Source: Catenulispora sp. EB89
GTDB lineage: Bacteria; Actinomycetota; Actinomycetes; Streptomycetales; Catenulisporaceae
NCBI RefSeq assembly: GCF_041261445.1
Contig: NZ_JBGCCU010000002.1
Span: 620,001 to 684,000, forward strand
DNA length: 64,000 nucleotides
Direction of reading: 5' to 3'
The position numbers and the translations under genes are program-made. A model generated the notes under the pieces. The model had not been told where the DNA came from. It worked only from the letters and a program-made list of their open reading frames with translations, and ran no database searches. Below, in pieces: positions 1-7,848 of the stretch. Position 1 is the stretch's first letter; every line of letters begins with the position of its first letter.

Positions 1-894
1 GACGTGCGGGTCTGGCGCGCTCTGGCCGCGGTGTACCTGGAGACCGGCGACGGCGAGAAGGCCCTGCGCGCCGCGGACTGGGTCATCACCTTCGCCCCCG
101 ACGACGAGTGGGGCCACCGCCTGCGCGCCTCAGCGCTGCGACTGCTGGACCGCTTCGGCGAAGCGGTCGCGGCGGCCGAGAAGGCGGTGCGCCTGGGGCC
201 GCAGGTCTGGCAGAGCCGCGCGAGCCTGGCCGCCGCCCTGGAAGCCAGCGGAGACCTGTCCCAGGCTGCGGCCGAGGCACGCCGGGCCACGGAACTGGCG
301 GCGCGCCTCGACCCCGAATCCGCGACCGAGGCGAAGCAGTTCGAGGACGCGGTAACGGCGGCCGAGGAGGTCCCGGAACCGATAGCCCTGGTCGCCGACC
401 TGGAGGCGGTCCTGGCGTCCCGGCCGGGGCCGGACGACGACAGCCTGGCGCACGTCGGCAACCTGGTGCTGCGGTCGATGGAGTTCAGCGCAGCGGCCGG
501 CTGGCTGGTCGCCTTCGGCGGCGTGGCCATCCCCGGCTTCGACATCAGGTTCCTGATCCCCCTCGCGGTCCTGGCGGTCCTGGGCATCTGCCTGATAGGC
601 CCGGCCCGCAAGGCCGACCGCGACCTCTGGCGGTACCTGGTCGAGTACCTGTGGCAGGACACGAAGACGCGCGTGGCGCTGGTGATGACGATCGCCGCGC
701 ACGTGTTCATGATCACCGGGAGCTCGATCGGGCACGTGGAGGGCGGGTCGACGCTGACGGTCGGTCTGATCAGCCACCTGGTCGGGCGGCTGACGCTGCA
801 CCGGAAGGCTCCGGAGCTGAGCCCGGTGCGGCGGGGTGGGGTGGCGGGCGTGGCGGGCGTGAAAACTCAGACCCGGCCCACCACGGGGGACTAG
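1..894 (+). CDS. TPR-repeat membrane protein, 5' end missing
   Basis: The frame is open from the first base, and the first visible residues already lie inside a tetratricopeptide-like helix pair (A-V-Y-L-E-T-G-D then a paired helix). The true start is therefore probably upstream of the window; GTG at 4 is only the first available start codon. Residues 1-110 hold about three TPR-like units rich in Ala, Leu and Glu. From about residue 160 there are two or three hydrophobic segments (about 162-178, 185-202 and 228-245), so the TPR part is attached to a membrane-embedded C-terminus. TPR domains bind protein partners; no enzymatic motif is visible and the function is unknown. It is convergent with the exporter gene that follows. 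The call as TPR plus membrane protein is solid, the role is not. Confidence 0.7.
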   Translation, partial: DVRVWRALAAVYLETGDGEKALRAADWVITFAPDDEWGHRLRASALRLLDRFGEAVAAAEKAVRLGPQVWQSRASLAAALEASGDLSQAAAEARRATELAARLDPESATEAKQFEDAVTAAEEVPEPIALVADLEAVLASRPGPDDDSLAHVGNLVLRSMEFSAAAGWLVAFGGVAIPGFDIRFLIPLAVLAVLGICLIGPARKADRDLWRYLVEYLWQDTKTRVALVMTIAAHVFMITGSSIGHVEGGSTLTVGLISHLVGRLTLHRKAPELSPVRRGGVAGVAGVKTQTRPTTGD

Positions 895-923
895 CCTCAG
901 CGAGGTTCTGGGCCGGCCCGCCC

Positions 924-2171
924 TCAAGCCGCGGCCGGCTCCGCAACCGCCTCAAGCCGAGGCGTCCGTACCAACAGCGCCCGCATCAGAACCGCGGCCG
1001 CGCTCAAGCCGAAGATCACCAACGCCATCGGCATCCCGCTGCTCTTGCTTCCCAGCCCCGTCAGCGGCGCGAAGATCGCGCCGAACAGGAACTGCCCCGT
1101 GCCGATCAGTGCCGAGGCCGCGCCTGCCACCGCGGGTGAGTAGCCGGACAGCGCCAAGGCCGTCACCTGGGGGGTGATCACGCCGACCGATGAGACCATC
1201 AGGAACAGTCCCACCAGTGTCCCCGCGAGGTTGCCGCCGAAGGCCGCCGTCGCCGCCAGCAGGATCGTGCTGCCGCCGAAGGACATCACCAGGCCCGCGC
1301 CCAGCAGGCGCGATGGCGCGACACGTCCCACCAGGCGGCCGCTGGTCCGGCCGCCGATCATGATGCCGAGGGCGTTGGCTCCGAAGGCGAAGCTGAACTC
1401 CTGCTTCGACAGGCCGTGGATGTTCTCCAGGACGAAGGGTGAGCCTGAGATGTAAGCGAACATCGCCGCCAGGGCGAAGCCGCCCGTCAGGATGTAGCCC
1501 GTGAACGCGCGGTCGCGGAGCAGGACCCGGAACGTGCGCAGGGTCGCGGGTAGGCCGCCGCCGGACGCTCCGCGTGAATCTTTCGGGAGCGTCTCCTTGA
1601 GTCCGAGCGTCGCGGCGGCGAACAGCGCTACGCCGATCAGCGTCAGCACCACGAATACGCCGCGCCAGCTCATGAAGCGGATCAGCTGGCCGCCGAGGAC
1701 CGGAGCCAGGATCGGGCCGAGGCCGTTCACCAGGATCAGTGTCGAGAAGAACTTCGTGAGGGCGTCGCCCTCGTACAGGTCGCGCACCATGGCCCGCGAG
1801 ATCACCAGGCCGGCCGCGCCGGCGAAGCCCTGGAGGAGGCGCGCCGCGGTGAGCGAGTAGACGTCGGGGGCGAACGCGCAGAACAGCGATGTGGCCACGT
1901 AGGCGATCAGCCCGATCGCGAGCGGCTTCTTGCGCCCCCACGCGTCCGACATCGGGCCGGCCACCAGTTGGCCGAAGGCCAGGCCGATCATGCACGCCGT
2001 CAGCGTCAGCTGGACGTTCGACTCGGCCGTGTGGAACGAGTGCGCCAGGTCCGGCAGTGCCGGCAGGTACATGTCGAGCGACAAAGGCCCGAACATGGAA
2101 AGCGCTCCCAGTATCAGGAGCAGCTTCACCGGGGCCCGCCCAGAACGCCTCACCACCCGCTCATCTCCCAC
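924..2171 (-). CDS. Bcr/CflA-family multidrug efflux MFS transporter
   Basis: A 415-residue protein with about twelve hydrophobic segments, the usual size for the drug:proton antiporter family Bcr/CflA. The first helix is followed by the family hallmark S-L-D-M-Y-L-P-A-L-P, and the loop between helices 2 and 3 has the MFS motif G-P-M-S-D-A-W-G-R-K-K-P. A later segment carries the antiporter-type L-V-N-G-L-G-P-I-L-A-P sequence. The family exports hydrophobic antibiotics or metabolites such as bicyclomycin or cysteine across the inner membrane using the proton gradient; the substrate here cannot be read. GTG at 2171 is used as start; a second in-frame GTG lies just downstream and could be the true start. 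The gene is divergent from cysS, with 69 bp between the two starts. Confidence 0.85.
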   Translation of the reverse strand: MGDERVVRRSGRAPVKLLLILGALSMFGPLSLDMYLPALPDLAHSFHTAESNVQLTLTACMIGLAFGQLVAGPMSDAWGRKKPLAIGLIAYVATSLFCAFAPDVYSLTAARLLQGFAGAAGLVISRAMVRDLYEGDALTKFFSTLILVNGLGPILAPVLGGQLIRFMSWRGVFVVLTLIGVALFAAATLGLKETLPKDSRGASGGGLPATLRTFRVLLRDRAFTGYILTGGFALAAMFAYISGSPFVLENIHGLSKQEFSFAFGANALGIMIGGRTSGRLVGRVAPSRLLGAGLVMSFGGSTILLAATAAFGGNLAGTLVGLFLMVSSVGVITPQVTALALSGYSPAVAGAASALIGTGQFLFGAIFAPLTGLGSKSSGMPMALVIFGLSAAAVLMRALLVRTPRLEAVAEPAAA

Positions 2172-2228
2172 TCACCGCCCCATGGAACCACAACCCGAAA
2201 GAAGACGTTTTCGCCATCCACCCGCCGG

Positions 2229-2240
2229 TATCCTTGGGGA
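2229..2240 (+). promoter_or_regulatory. Candidate -10 element of a leaderless cysS transcript
   Basis: TATCCT at 2229-2234 ends six bases before the cysS ATG, so transcription from it would begin at or next to the start codon. No good -35 hexamer is visible. The weak purine run TGGGGA could instead act as a ribosome binding site. Confidence 0.4.
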
Positions 2241-3653
2241 ATGACTCTCCGCCTGTATGACACCGCCGCGCGAGCGACGCGCGAGTTCGTACCCGTCACA
2301 CCAGGCAAGGTCTCGATCTACCTCTGTGGCGCGACCGTCCAGGCCCCGCCGCACATCGGTCACATCCGGTCCGGAGTCTCGTTCGACATCGCCCGCCGCT
2401 GGCTGGAGCACCGCGGCTACGCCGTCACCTTCGTGCGCAACGTCACCGACATCGACGACAAGATCATCCGCAAGGCGGCCGAGCAGGGCGTGGAGACCTG
2501 GCGCGTGGCGCAGGCCAACGAGTACGCCTTCCAGCTCGCCTACCGGCTGCTGGGCTGCGAGGACCCGTCCGTCGAGCCGCGTGCCACCGGCCACATCCCC
2601 GAGATGGTCGCGATGATGCAGAAGCTCATCGACGACGGCCACGCCTACGCCGCCGGCGGCGACGTCTACTTCCGGGTGCGCTCCTTCCCCGAATACGGCG
2701 CGCTGGCCCACTTCAGTGTCGACGACCTGGAGGAGCAGCCGGTCGACGACGTGGCGCCGACCACGCACAAGGAAGACCCGCACGACTTCACGCTGTGGAA
2801 GGCCTCCAAGCCCGGCGAGCCCTTCTGGGACACGCCGTGGGGCCCCGGCCGCCCCGGCTGGCACCTGGAGTGCTCCGCGATGGCGCACCGCTACCTGGGC
2901 CCGAACTTCGACATCCACGGCGGCGGCGTCGACCTGATCTTCCCGCACCACGAGAACGAGCAGGCGCAGTCGCACGCCTTCGGCGACAAGTTCACCAACT
3001 ACTGGATGCACAACGGCTGGGTCACCCTCAAGAACGAGAAGATGTCCAAGTCGCTGGGCAACTCGGTGCTGGTCACCGAACTGGCCAAGCAGTACCGGCC
3101 GGTGGTCCTGCGCTACTACCTCGGCACCCCGCACTACCGCTCGATGATCGAGTACACCGAGGACTCGCTGCGCGAGGCCGACGCCGCGTACTCGCGGATC
3201 GAGGGCTTCGTCACCCGGGCGCTGGAGACGGTCGGCCCGACCGAGTCCGCGGCGGACGTGCCCGCGGCCTTCGCGGAGTCGATGGACGACGACTTCGGCG
3301 TCCCGGGCGCGGTGGCCGTGCTGTACAACACCGTCCGCGAGGGCAACACCGCCCTGGCCAACGGTGACAAGGAAGGCGTGGCCTCGCACCTCGCCTCGGT
3401 GCTGAAGATGCTGGACATCCTCGGCCTGAACCCGCTGGCCGAGCCGTGGAGCGGCGCGGCCGGCACCGCCGGGTCCGGCAGCGATCTGCGGCCGGTCGTC
3501 GACACCCTGGTCAAGGTGGCCCTGGAGCAGCGGCAGGCGGCGCGCGAGCGCAAGGACTACGCCGCCTCCGACGCCATCCGCGACCAGCTGGCCCGGGCCG
3601 GCGTCAACGTCGAGGACACTCCGAGCGGTCCGCGCTGGACCGTCAACCAATAA
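2241..3653 (+). CDS. cysS: Cysteinyl-tRNA synthetase
   Basis: Charges tRNA-Cys with cysteine in the cytoplasm (class I aminoacyl-tRNA synthetase). The protein is 470 residues, a normal length. The zinc-site cysteine is at C29 in Y-L-C-G-A-T-V, followed by the HIGH signature at residues 38-41. Further zinc ligands are visible in L-E-C-S-A-M and in the H-H-E-N-E block. The KMSKS loop is intact at about residues 267-271. The C-terminal anticodon-binding region is present. ATG 2241 is chosen because the HIGH motif then sits at its normal distance from the N-terminus; the frame is open further upstream, but that part overlaps the divergent transporter gene. Because rlmB and an agmatinase-family gene follow on the same strand, cysS-rlmB adjacency supports the housekeeping CysS rather than the mycothiol ligase MshC. 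Confidence 0.95.
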   Translation: MTLRLYDTAARATREFVPVTPGKVSIYLCGATVQAPPHIGHIRSGVSFDIARRWLEHRGYAVTFVRNVTDIDDKIIRKAAEQGVETWRVAQANEYAFQLAYRLLGCEDPSVEPRATGHIPEMVAMMQKLIDDGHAYAAGGDVYFRVRSFPEYGALAHFSVDDLEEQPVDDVAPTTHKEDPHDFTLWKASKPGEPFWDTPWGPGRPGWHLECSAMAHRYLGPNFDIHGGGVDLIFPHHENEQAQSHAFGDKFTNYWMHNGWVTLKNEKMSKSLGNSVLVTELAKQYRPVVLRYYLGTPHYRSMIEYTEDSLREADAAYSRIEGFVTRALETVGPTESAADVPAAFAESMDDDFGVPGAVAVLYNTVREGNTALANGDKEGVASHLASVLKMLDILGLNPLAEPWSGAAGTAGSGSDLRPVVDTLVKVALEQRQAARERKDYAASDAIRDQLARAGVNVEDTPSGPRWTVNQ

Positions 3654-3684
3654 GAGGGCCAGTCGCCTAGGCGGCCGACTCCCA

Positions 3685-3728
3685 CCGTGCCCCCGCCACG
3701 CTGACGGTAGCGTGGAGCGGGGGCACGG
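3685..3728 (+). terminator. Stem-loop between cysS and rlmB
   Basis: Long imperfect inverted repeat. Bases 3685-3702 pair with 3709-3728, with a six-base loop (GACGGT) and a two-base bulge (GA at 3715-3716). It starts about 30 bp after the cysS stop. No U-run follows, so it may be an actinobacterial I-shaped terminator or an attenuator ahead of rlmB. Confidence 0.6.
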
Positions 3729-3764
3729 CCTGAAGTGCTGGAACTTGAAGAAAGTAAGGACATC

Positions 3765-4784
3765 ATGGCGAGCAAAGGCGGCGGCACCGGCGGCCGGGCG
3801 AACAAGCCGGGCGCGTCGAGCTCCCGAAAGGGCGCGCAGAAGGGCTCCGGCGGCCAGCGCCGCCAGGGTCTGGAGGGCCGCGGCCCGACGCCGAAGGCCG
3901 AGGAGCGCACCGGGCATCCGGCGGCCCGCCGGGCGAAGTCGGCGGCCAAGCGCGCCGCCGCCCCGAACACCGGCCGCTCGGCGGCCGGCACGCGCAGCAC
4001 GGCCCGGCCGGTCCGGCGCACCCCCGGCAAGGGCGAGGCCGAGCAGGTCGCCGGCCGCAACTCGGTGGTCGAGGCGCTGCGCGCGCAGGTGCCGGCCAAG
4101 GCCCTGTACGTCGCGCAGTACATCGACAGCGACGACCGGGTCCGCGAGAGCATGAAGCTCGCCATGGAGCAGGGCGTCCCGCTGCTGGAGGCCCCGCGCC
4201 ACGAGCTGGACCGGATGACCAACGGGACCCTGCACCAGGGCGTGATGCTGGTGATGCCGCCCTACGAGTACGCGCACCCGGACGACCTGCTGGAGGAGGT
4301 GTTCGCGGCCGGCGACACCCCGCTGTTCGCGGCGCTGGACGGCGTCACGGACCCGCGCAACCTCGGCGCCGTGATGCGCTCCGTGGCGGCCTTCGGCGGG
4401 CACGGCGTGATCGTGCCGGAGCGGCGCGCGGCGGGCATGACGGCCGGCGCGTTCAAGGCCGCGGCCGGCGCCGGGGCCCGGCTGCCGGTGGCGCGCGCCG
4501 GGAACCTGACGCGCGCGCTGGAGGCGTACAAGAAGCAGGGCGTGATGGTCGCCGGGCTGGCCGCCGACGGCGCCGTGCCGCTGCACGAGCTGGAGATCGC
4601 CACCGAGCCGCTGTGCCTGGTCGTCGGGTCCGAGGGCAAGGGCATGTCGCGGCTGGTGTCCGAGCTCTGCGACGTCACGGTCTCGATCCCGATCGCGTCC
4701 TCGTCCGAGTCGCTGAACGCCGGCGTCGCGGCCGGGATCGCGTTGTACGAAGTCAACCGGCGGCGCGCCGAGGCCCGCGGCTGA
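3765..4784 (+). CDS. rlmB: 23S rRNA (guanosine-2'-O)-methyltransferase RlmB
   Basis: SpoU/TrmH-family (SPOUT) enzyme expected to methylate the ribose of G2251 in 23S rRNA with S-adenosylmethionine. The 339-residue protein has a basic, Gly/Ala/Arg-rich N-terminal tail of about 85 residues, common in actinobacterial RlmB. This is followed by the substrate-binding domain beginning around G-R-N-S-V-V-E-A-L. The catalytic SPOUT domain then shows all three motifs: [11 protein letters not shown] (motif 1), V-V-G-S-E-G-K-G-M (motif 2) and S-E-S-L-N-A-G-V-A (motif 3, knot). ATG 3765 is selected because GTAAGGA lies five bases upstream; an in-frame GTG at 3735 would add ten residues without a visible ribosome site. 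Confidence 0.93.
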   Translation: MASKGGGTGGRANKPGASSSRKGAQKGSGGQRRQGLEGRGPTPKAEERTGHPAARRAKSAAKRAAAPNTGRSAAGTRSTARPVRRTPGKGEAEQVAGRNSVVEALRAQVPAKALYVAQYIDSDDRVRESMKLAMEQGVPLLEAPRHELDRMTNGTLHQGVMLVMPPYEYAHPDDLLEEVFAAGDTPLFAALDGVTDPRNLGAVMRSVAAFGGHGVIVPERRAAGMTAGAFKAAAGAGARLPVARAGNLTRALEAYKKQGVMVAGLAADGAVPLHELEIATEPLCLVVGSEGKGMSRLVSELCDVTVSIPIASSSESLNAGVAAGIALYEVNRRRAEARG

Positions 4785-4834
4785 TCCACAGTTTCACAGC
4801 ACCACAGCACCACCTAGCTAGGAGAGACAGCTCA

Positions 4835-5830
4835 ATGGCGAGCACTGAGGCGAACACCGAAGGCGGCAGCACCGGACGTCCGGCCCCGATAGGCCCGGTC
4901 GACTCCTCGAAGACCCCGCGCTACGCGGGCTTCGCGACGTTCGCGCGGCTGCCGCGCCTGGACCAGCTCCCGGCGGGCGAGAAGGCGGACGTGGCGGTCC
5001 TGGGCGCCCCCTTCGACTCCGGCGTCTCCTACCGCCCCGGGGCCCGCTTCGCCCCGGCGGCGGTGCGCGAGGCCTCCCGGCTGCTGCGGCCGTACCACCC
5101 GGGCCTGGACTTCTCGCCGTTCCAGGCGGTGCAGGTCGCCGACGCCGGCGACATCGCCATCAACCCCTTCCTGCTGGACGAGGCGCTGGAGCAGATCGAG
5201 GCGCACTCCGGGGAGCTGGTCGGCGCCGGCTCCAAGCTGGTGACGATCGGCGGCGACCACACCATCGCGCTGCCGCTGCTGCGCACCATGGCCCGCCGGC
5301 ACGGCCCGGTGGCGCTGCTGCACTTCGACGCGCACCTGGACACCTGGGACACGTACTTCGGCGCGCCGTACACGCACGGCACGCCGTTCCGCCGCGCCTT
5401 CGAGGAGGGCATCCTCGACTCCTCGGCGGTGGCGCACGTCGGCACCCGCGGCCCGCTGTACAGCAAGCAGGACCTCAGCGACGACAAGCGCATGGGCTTC
5501 GGCATCGTGACCTCGGCGGACGTGATGCGCCAGGGCGTGGACGCCGTGGTGCAGGCGCTGCGCGAGCGGATCGGCACCCGGCCGCTGTACGTCTCCATCG
5601 ACATCGACGTCCTGGACCCCGCGCACGCCCCCGGCACCGGCACCCCCGAGGCCGGCGGCATGACCAGCCGCGAGCTGCTGGAGATCCTGCGCGGCCTGGA
5701 CGGCCTGAACCTGATCGGCGCCGACGTGGTCGAGGTGGCCCCGCCCTACGACCACGCCGAGATCACTTCGGTCGCCGCCGCGCACGTGGCCTACGATCTT
5801 GTGACATTGCTGGCGATGCAGGGACGGTGA
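4835..5830 (+). CDS. speB: Agmatinase-family ureohydrolase
   Basis: Mn2+-dependent ureohydrolase of 331 residues; it hydrolyses a guanidino compound to an amine and urea. Agmatine to putrescine is the commonest reaction, but guanidinobutyrate or guanidinopropionate are alternatives that sequence alone cannot exclude. All metal ligands are visible: G-G-D-H at about residues 139-142, D-A-H-L-D at 165-169, and D-I-D-V-L-D-P near residue 257. The family signature G-T-G-T-P-E-A-G-G is also present. ATG 4835 has GGAGAG nine bases upstream. The first 25 residues are low-complexity. The gene lies 50 bp after rlmB and 29 bp before a PHP phosphatase gene, so the three may be co-transcribed. The later DavAB-like genes also process amino-acid-derived amines, which fits a local polyamine/lysine theme. 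Confidence 0.85.
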   Translation: MASTEANTEGGSTGRPAPIGPVDSSKTPRYAGFATFARLPRLDQLPAGEKADVAVLGAPFDSGVSYRPGARFAPAAVREASRLLRPYHPGLDFSPFQAVQVADAGDIAINPFLLDEALEQIEAHSGELVGAGSKLVTIGGDHTIALPLLRTMARRHGPVALLHFDAHLDTWDTYFGAPYTHGTPFRRAFEEGILDSSAVAHVGTRGPLYSKQDLSDDKRMGFGIVTSADVMRQGVDAVVQALRERIGTRPLYVSIDIDVLDPAHAPGTGTPEAGGMTSRELLEILRGLDGLNLIGADVVEVAPPYDHAEITSVAAAHVAYDLVTLLAMQGR

Positions 5831-5843
5831 GGCGCCGTCCCTG
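5819..5843 (+). other. Hairpin straddling the speB stop codon
   Basis: CAGGGACGG (5819-5827) and CCGTCCCTG (5835-5843) form a perfect nine-base stem whose seven-base loop contains the TGA stop of the ureohydrolase. AAAAGGGGGA, the ribosome site of the next gene, follows at once. This suggests termination or coupling between the two genes. Confidence 0.55.
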
Positions 5844-5859
5844 AAAAGGGGGACTTCCG

Positions 5860-6702
5860 GTGCTGCCACCCGACAACCACGTCCACAGCGAGTACTCGTG
5901 GGACGCGCTCGCCGGCTCCATGGAGCGGACCTGCGAGCGCGCCGTCGAGCTCGGGCTGCCCTCGATCGCCTTCACCGAGCACGCGGATTTCAGCATCTCG
6001 GAACTGACCGCCGAGGACTGGTTCCCGGCCGAGTGGCAGCGCTACGTCGAGGTCGTGGACGATCGCAACATCCTGACTCCCCCGGCCGTCGACCTGACCG
6101 GCTACCTGGAGACGCTGGAGCGCTGCCGCGACCGCTTCCCGGAGCTGCGCATCCTGTCCGGCGTGGAGCTCAGTGAGGCGCACTGGTTCCCGGACCAGAC
6201 CGCGGATCTGCTGAAGCGCGGCGGGTTCCAGCGGATCCTGGCCTCACTGCACACCGCGTCGCGGCGCGACGAGCCCTACGCCGACATCTCCGCGAGCATC
6301 AAGCGCGGCGACGCGGCCACGGAGTACAGCCGCTACCTCGCCGAGGCGGTGCGGCTGATCGAGGAGTACGACGGGTTCGAAGTGCTCACCCACATCGACT
6401 ACCCGGTCCGGTACTGGCCCGCCGACGAGCCCTTCGACCTCACCCGGTTCGAGGACGAGATCCGCCTGGTGCTGCGGACGCTGGCGCGCGCCGACAAGGT
6501 CATGGAGTTCAACACCCGGATCCCGCTGGATCCGCGGGTGGTCGCGTGGTGGCGCCAGGAGGGCGGGAAGGGCGTGTCGTTCGCGTCCGACGCGCACCGG
6601 CCCGACGCGGTCGGCAACGGCTTCAGGGAGGCCGTGGCGGTGGCGCGGGCCGCCGGGTTCAGACCGGGCGCCGACCTGTTCGATTTCTGGGTGCGGGACT
6701 GA
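5860..6702 (+). CDS. PHP-domain phosphatase, histidinol-phosphatase-like
   Basis: A 280-residue PHP-domain hydrolase using a multinuclear metal centre. The sequence shows N-H-V-H-S-E-Y at residues 6-12 (first two metal His), F-T-E-H-A-D near 37-42, G-V-E-L-S-E near 104, L-A-S-L-H-T-A near 128, T-H-I-D-Y-P-V-R-Y near 175 and S-D-A-H-R-P-D-A near 244. This is the order found in HisK/HisJ-type histidinol phosphatases, which dephosphorylate L-histidinol phosphate in histidine biosynthesis. No his genes are nearby, so a different phosphoester is possible. GTG 5860 is preferred because AAAAGGGGGA ends seven bases upstream. The last codons (V-R-D-stop) are the first unit of an 18-bp tandem repeat that continues downstream. 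Confidence 0.8.
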   Translation: MLPPDNHVHSEYSWDALAGSMERTCERAVELGLPSIAFTEHADFSISELTAEDWFPAEWQRYVEVVDDRNILTPPAVDLTGYLETLERCRDRFPELRILSGVELSEAHWFPDQTADLLKRGGFQRILASLHTASRRDEPYADISASIKRGDAATEYSRYLAEAVRLIEEYDGFEVLTHIDYPVRYWPADEPFDLTRFEDEIRLVLRTLARADKVMEFNTRIPLDPRVVAWWRQEGGKGVSFASDAHRPDAVGNGFREAVAVARAAGFRPGADLFDFWVRD

Positions 6703-6797
6703 CGCCAGGCGCGGGACTGGCCCTGGGTGCGGGACTGGCCCCAGGCGCGGGACTGGCCCTGGGTGCGGGACTGACGCGACGCCAGGCGCGGGACTGG
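6691..6797 (+). repeat. 18-bp tandem repeat containing the gene's own stop codon
   Basis: Copies of the core GYGCGGGACTGR start at 6691, 6709, 6727, 6745 and 6763 with an exact 18-bp period, and a sixth starts at 6786. The copies alternate GTG/GCG, giving a 36-bp higher-order unit. The first copy is the coding end of the PHP gene (GTG CGG GAC TGA). Because 18 is a multiple of three, the repeat stays in frame: the middle copies read TGG where the first and fifth read TGA. Confidence 0.85.
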
Positions 6798-7007
6798 CCC
6801 CGGACGCCGGACCAGCCAACTCAGGTCGATGCCGCCGCGTAGCGTGAACGCGCTGCCCAGGCAGCAAGCGGCTGGTTGTCTGTCAGTGCAGGCGATCACA
6901 CTGGCAAAAGGGGTGAATCCCTCATAACAGAATGCCGCCCGACCCGATGTCGAACCGACCCCGCCACCCTGTCCACCACGGCGAGATGCGAACCGCCGCC
7001 CCGCACC
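6798..7007. other. Intergenic remainder, no gene seen
   Basis: Between the tandem repeat and the next promoter I see no convincing coding frame, RNA gene or strong hairpin. Composition is slightly less GC-rich around 6860-6930. Confidence 0.5.
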
Positions 7008-7020
7008 TAGGCTGGAGACC
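7008..7020 (+). promoter_or_regulatory. Candidate -10 element at the davA start
   Basis: TAGGCT at 7008-7013 ends seven bases before ATG 7021, the geometry of a leaderless actinobacterial transcript. GGAG at 7014-7017 could alternatively serve as a very close ribosome site. Confidence 0.35.
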
Positions 7021-7848
7021 ATGACCCTCCGCCTGGCCTGCCTCCAAGCACCGGCAACCGACCACCCGAACGGCGCCCCGGACCCCGCCGCCGACCGCCG
7101 CGCCAACCTGGCCGCGCTGGCCGACGCCGCCGCCGGGGCCGCGGAGAGCGGCGCGCGCCTGCTCATCACCCCGGAGATGTACCTCACCGGCTACAACCTG
7201 GGCGCCGAGGTGATCGCCGGACTGGCCGAGGAGCGCCACGGGCCCTCGCAGCAGGAGGTGTCCGCGATCGCGGCCCGGCACGGGATCGCGATCCTGTACG
7301 GCTACCCCGAGCGCGACGGCGACGGCGTCGTGTACAACGCCGTGCAGCTGATCGGCGGCGACGGCGCCCCGGTGGCCAACTACCGCAAGACGCACCTGTT
7401 CGGCGACGTGGACCGGGCCGCGTTCGCCCCGGGCGAGGAGCTGGTGGTGCAGGCCGAGCTGGACGGCATCCGGGTCGGCTTCCTGATCTGTTACGACGTG
7501 GAGTTCCCCGAGACCGTGCGGGCGCACGCCGACGCCGGGACCGAGCTGCTGCTGGTGCCGACCGCCCTGATGCGGCCGTACGAGTTCGTGCCGCGGCAGA
7601 TCGTGCCGGCGCGGGCGATCGAGTCGCAGCTGTTCGTGGCGTACGTGAACCGGGTTGGGGTGGAGCGGGACTTCGTCTACGCCGGCGAGACCCGGGTGGT
7701 GGCCCCGGACGGCCGGGAACTGGCGGTCGGCGACGACCGCGAGGAGCTGCTGCTGGCCGACGTGGACCTGGCGGACCTGACCGCCTCGCGCGATCTGAAC
7801 ACGTATCTGCAGGACCGCCGAACCGATCTGTACGGAGCCCAGAAGTGA
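7021..7848 (+). CDS. davA: Nitrilase-family amidase, probable 5-aminovaleramidase (DavA-like)
   Basis: Carbon-nitrogen hydrolase of 275 residues. The catalytic triad is complete: E52 in T-P-E-M-Y-L-T-G-Y, K123 in Y-R-K-T-H-L-F-G, and nucleophile C157 in L-I-C-Y-D-V-E-F-P-E. This family cleaves amides or nitriles through a thioimidate/thioester intermediate. The assignment to 5-aminovaleramide hydrolysis rests on context. The gene overlaps by four bases (GTGA) the start of an FAD oxidase closely resembling lysine 2-monooxygenase, and DavA/DavB are the paired enzymes of the lysine to 5-aminovalerate route known from Pseudomonas putida. If the partner acts on another amino acid, this amidase would hydrolyse the corresponding amide. 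Confidence 0.78.
   Translation: MTLRLACLQAPATDHPNGAPDPAADRRANLAALADAAAGAAESGARLLITPEMYLTGYNLGAEVIAGLAEERHGPSQQEVSAIAARHGIAILYGYPERDGDGVVYNAVQLIGGDGAPVANYRKTHLFGDVDRAAFAPGEELVVQAELDGIRVGFLICYDVEFPETVRAHADAGTELLLVPTALMRPYEFVPRQIVPARAIESQLFVAYVNRVGVERDFVYAGETRVVAPDGRELAVGDDREELLLADVDLADLTASRDLNTYLQDRRTDLYGAQK

Noticed and set aside
2241-3653. Mycothiol ligase MshC instead of CysS
   Set aside because: Context with rlmB, and the normal CysS length and intact KMSKS, favour the housekeeping synthetase.
2172-4586. An 804-codon open frame on the minus strand opposite cysS and rlmB
   Set aside because: It is an antisense by-product of GC-rich codon bias: Arg/Ala/Val/His-rich, no motif, and fully overlaps two genes with perfect family signatures.
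6691-6780. Selenocysteine or programmed readthrough at the TGA flanked by TGG repeats
   Set aside because: No clear SECIS-like stem directly downstream and no selenoprotein family for the PHP enzyme; kept only as a remark on the repeat.
6691-6797. CRISPR array
   Set aside because: The 18-bp repeats abut without unique spacers and start inside a coding region; no cas genes are in the window.
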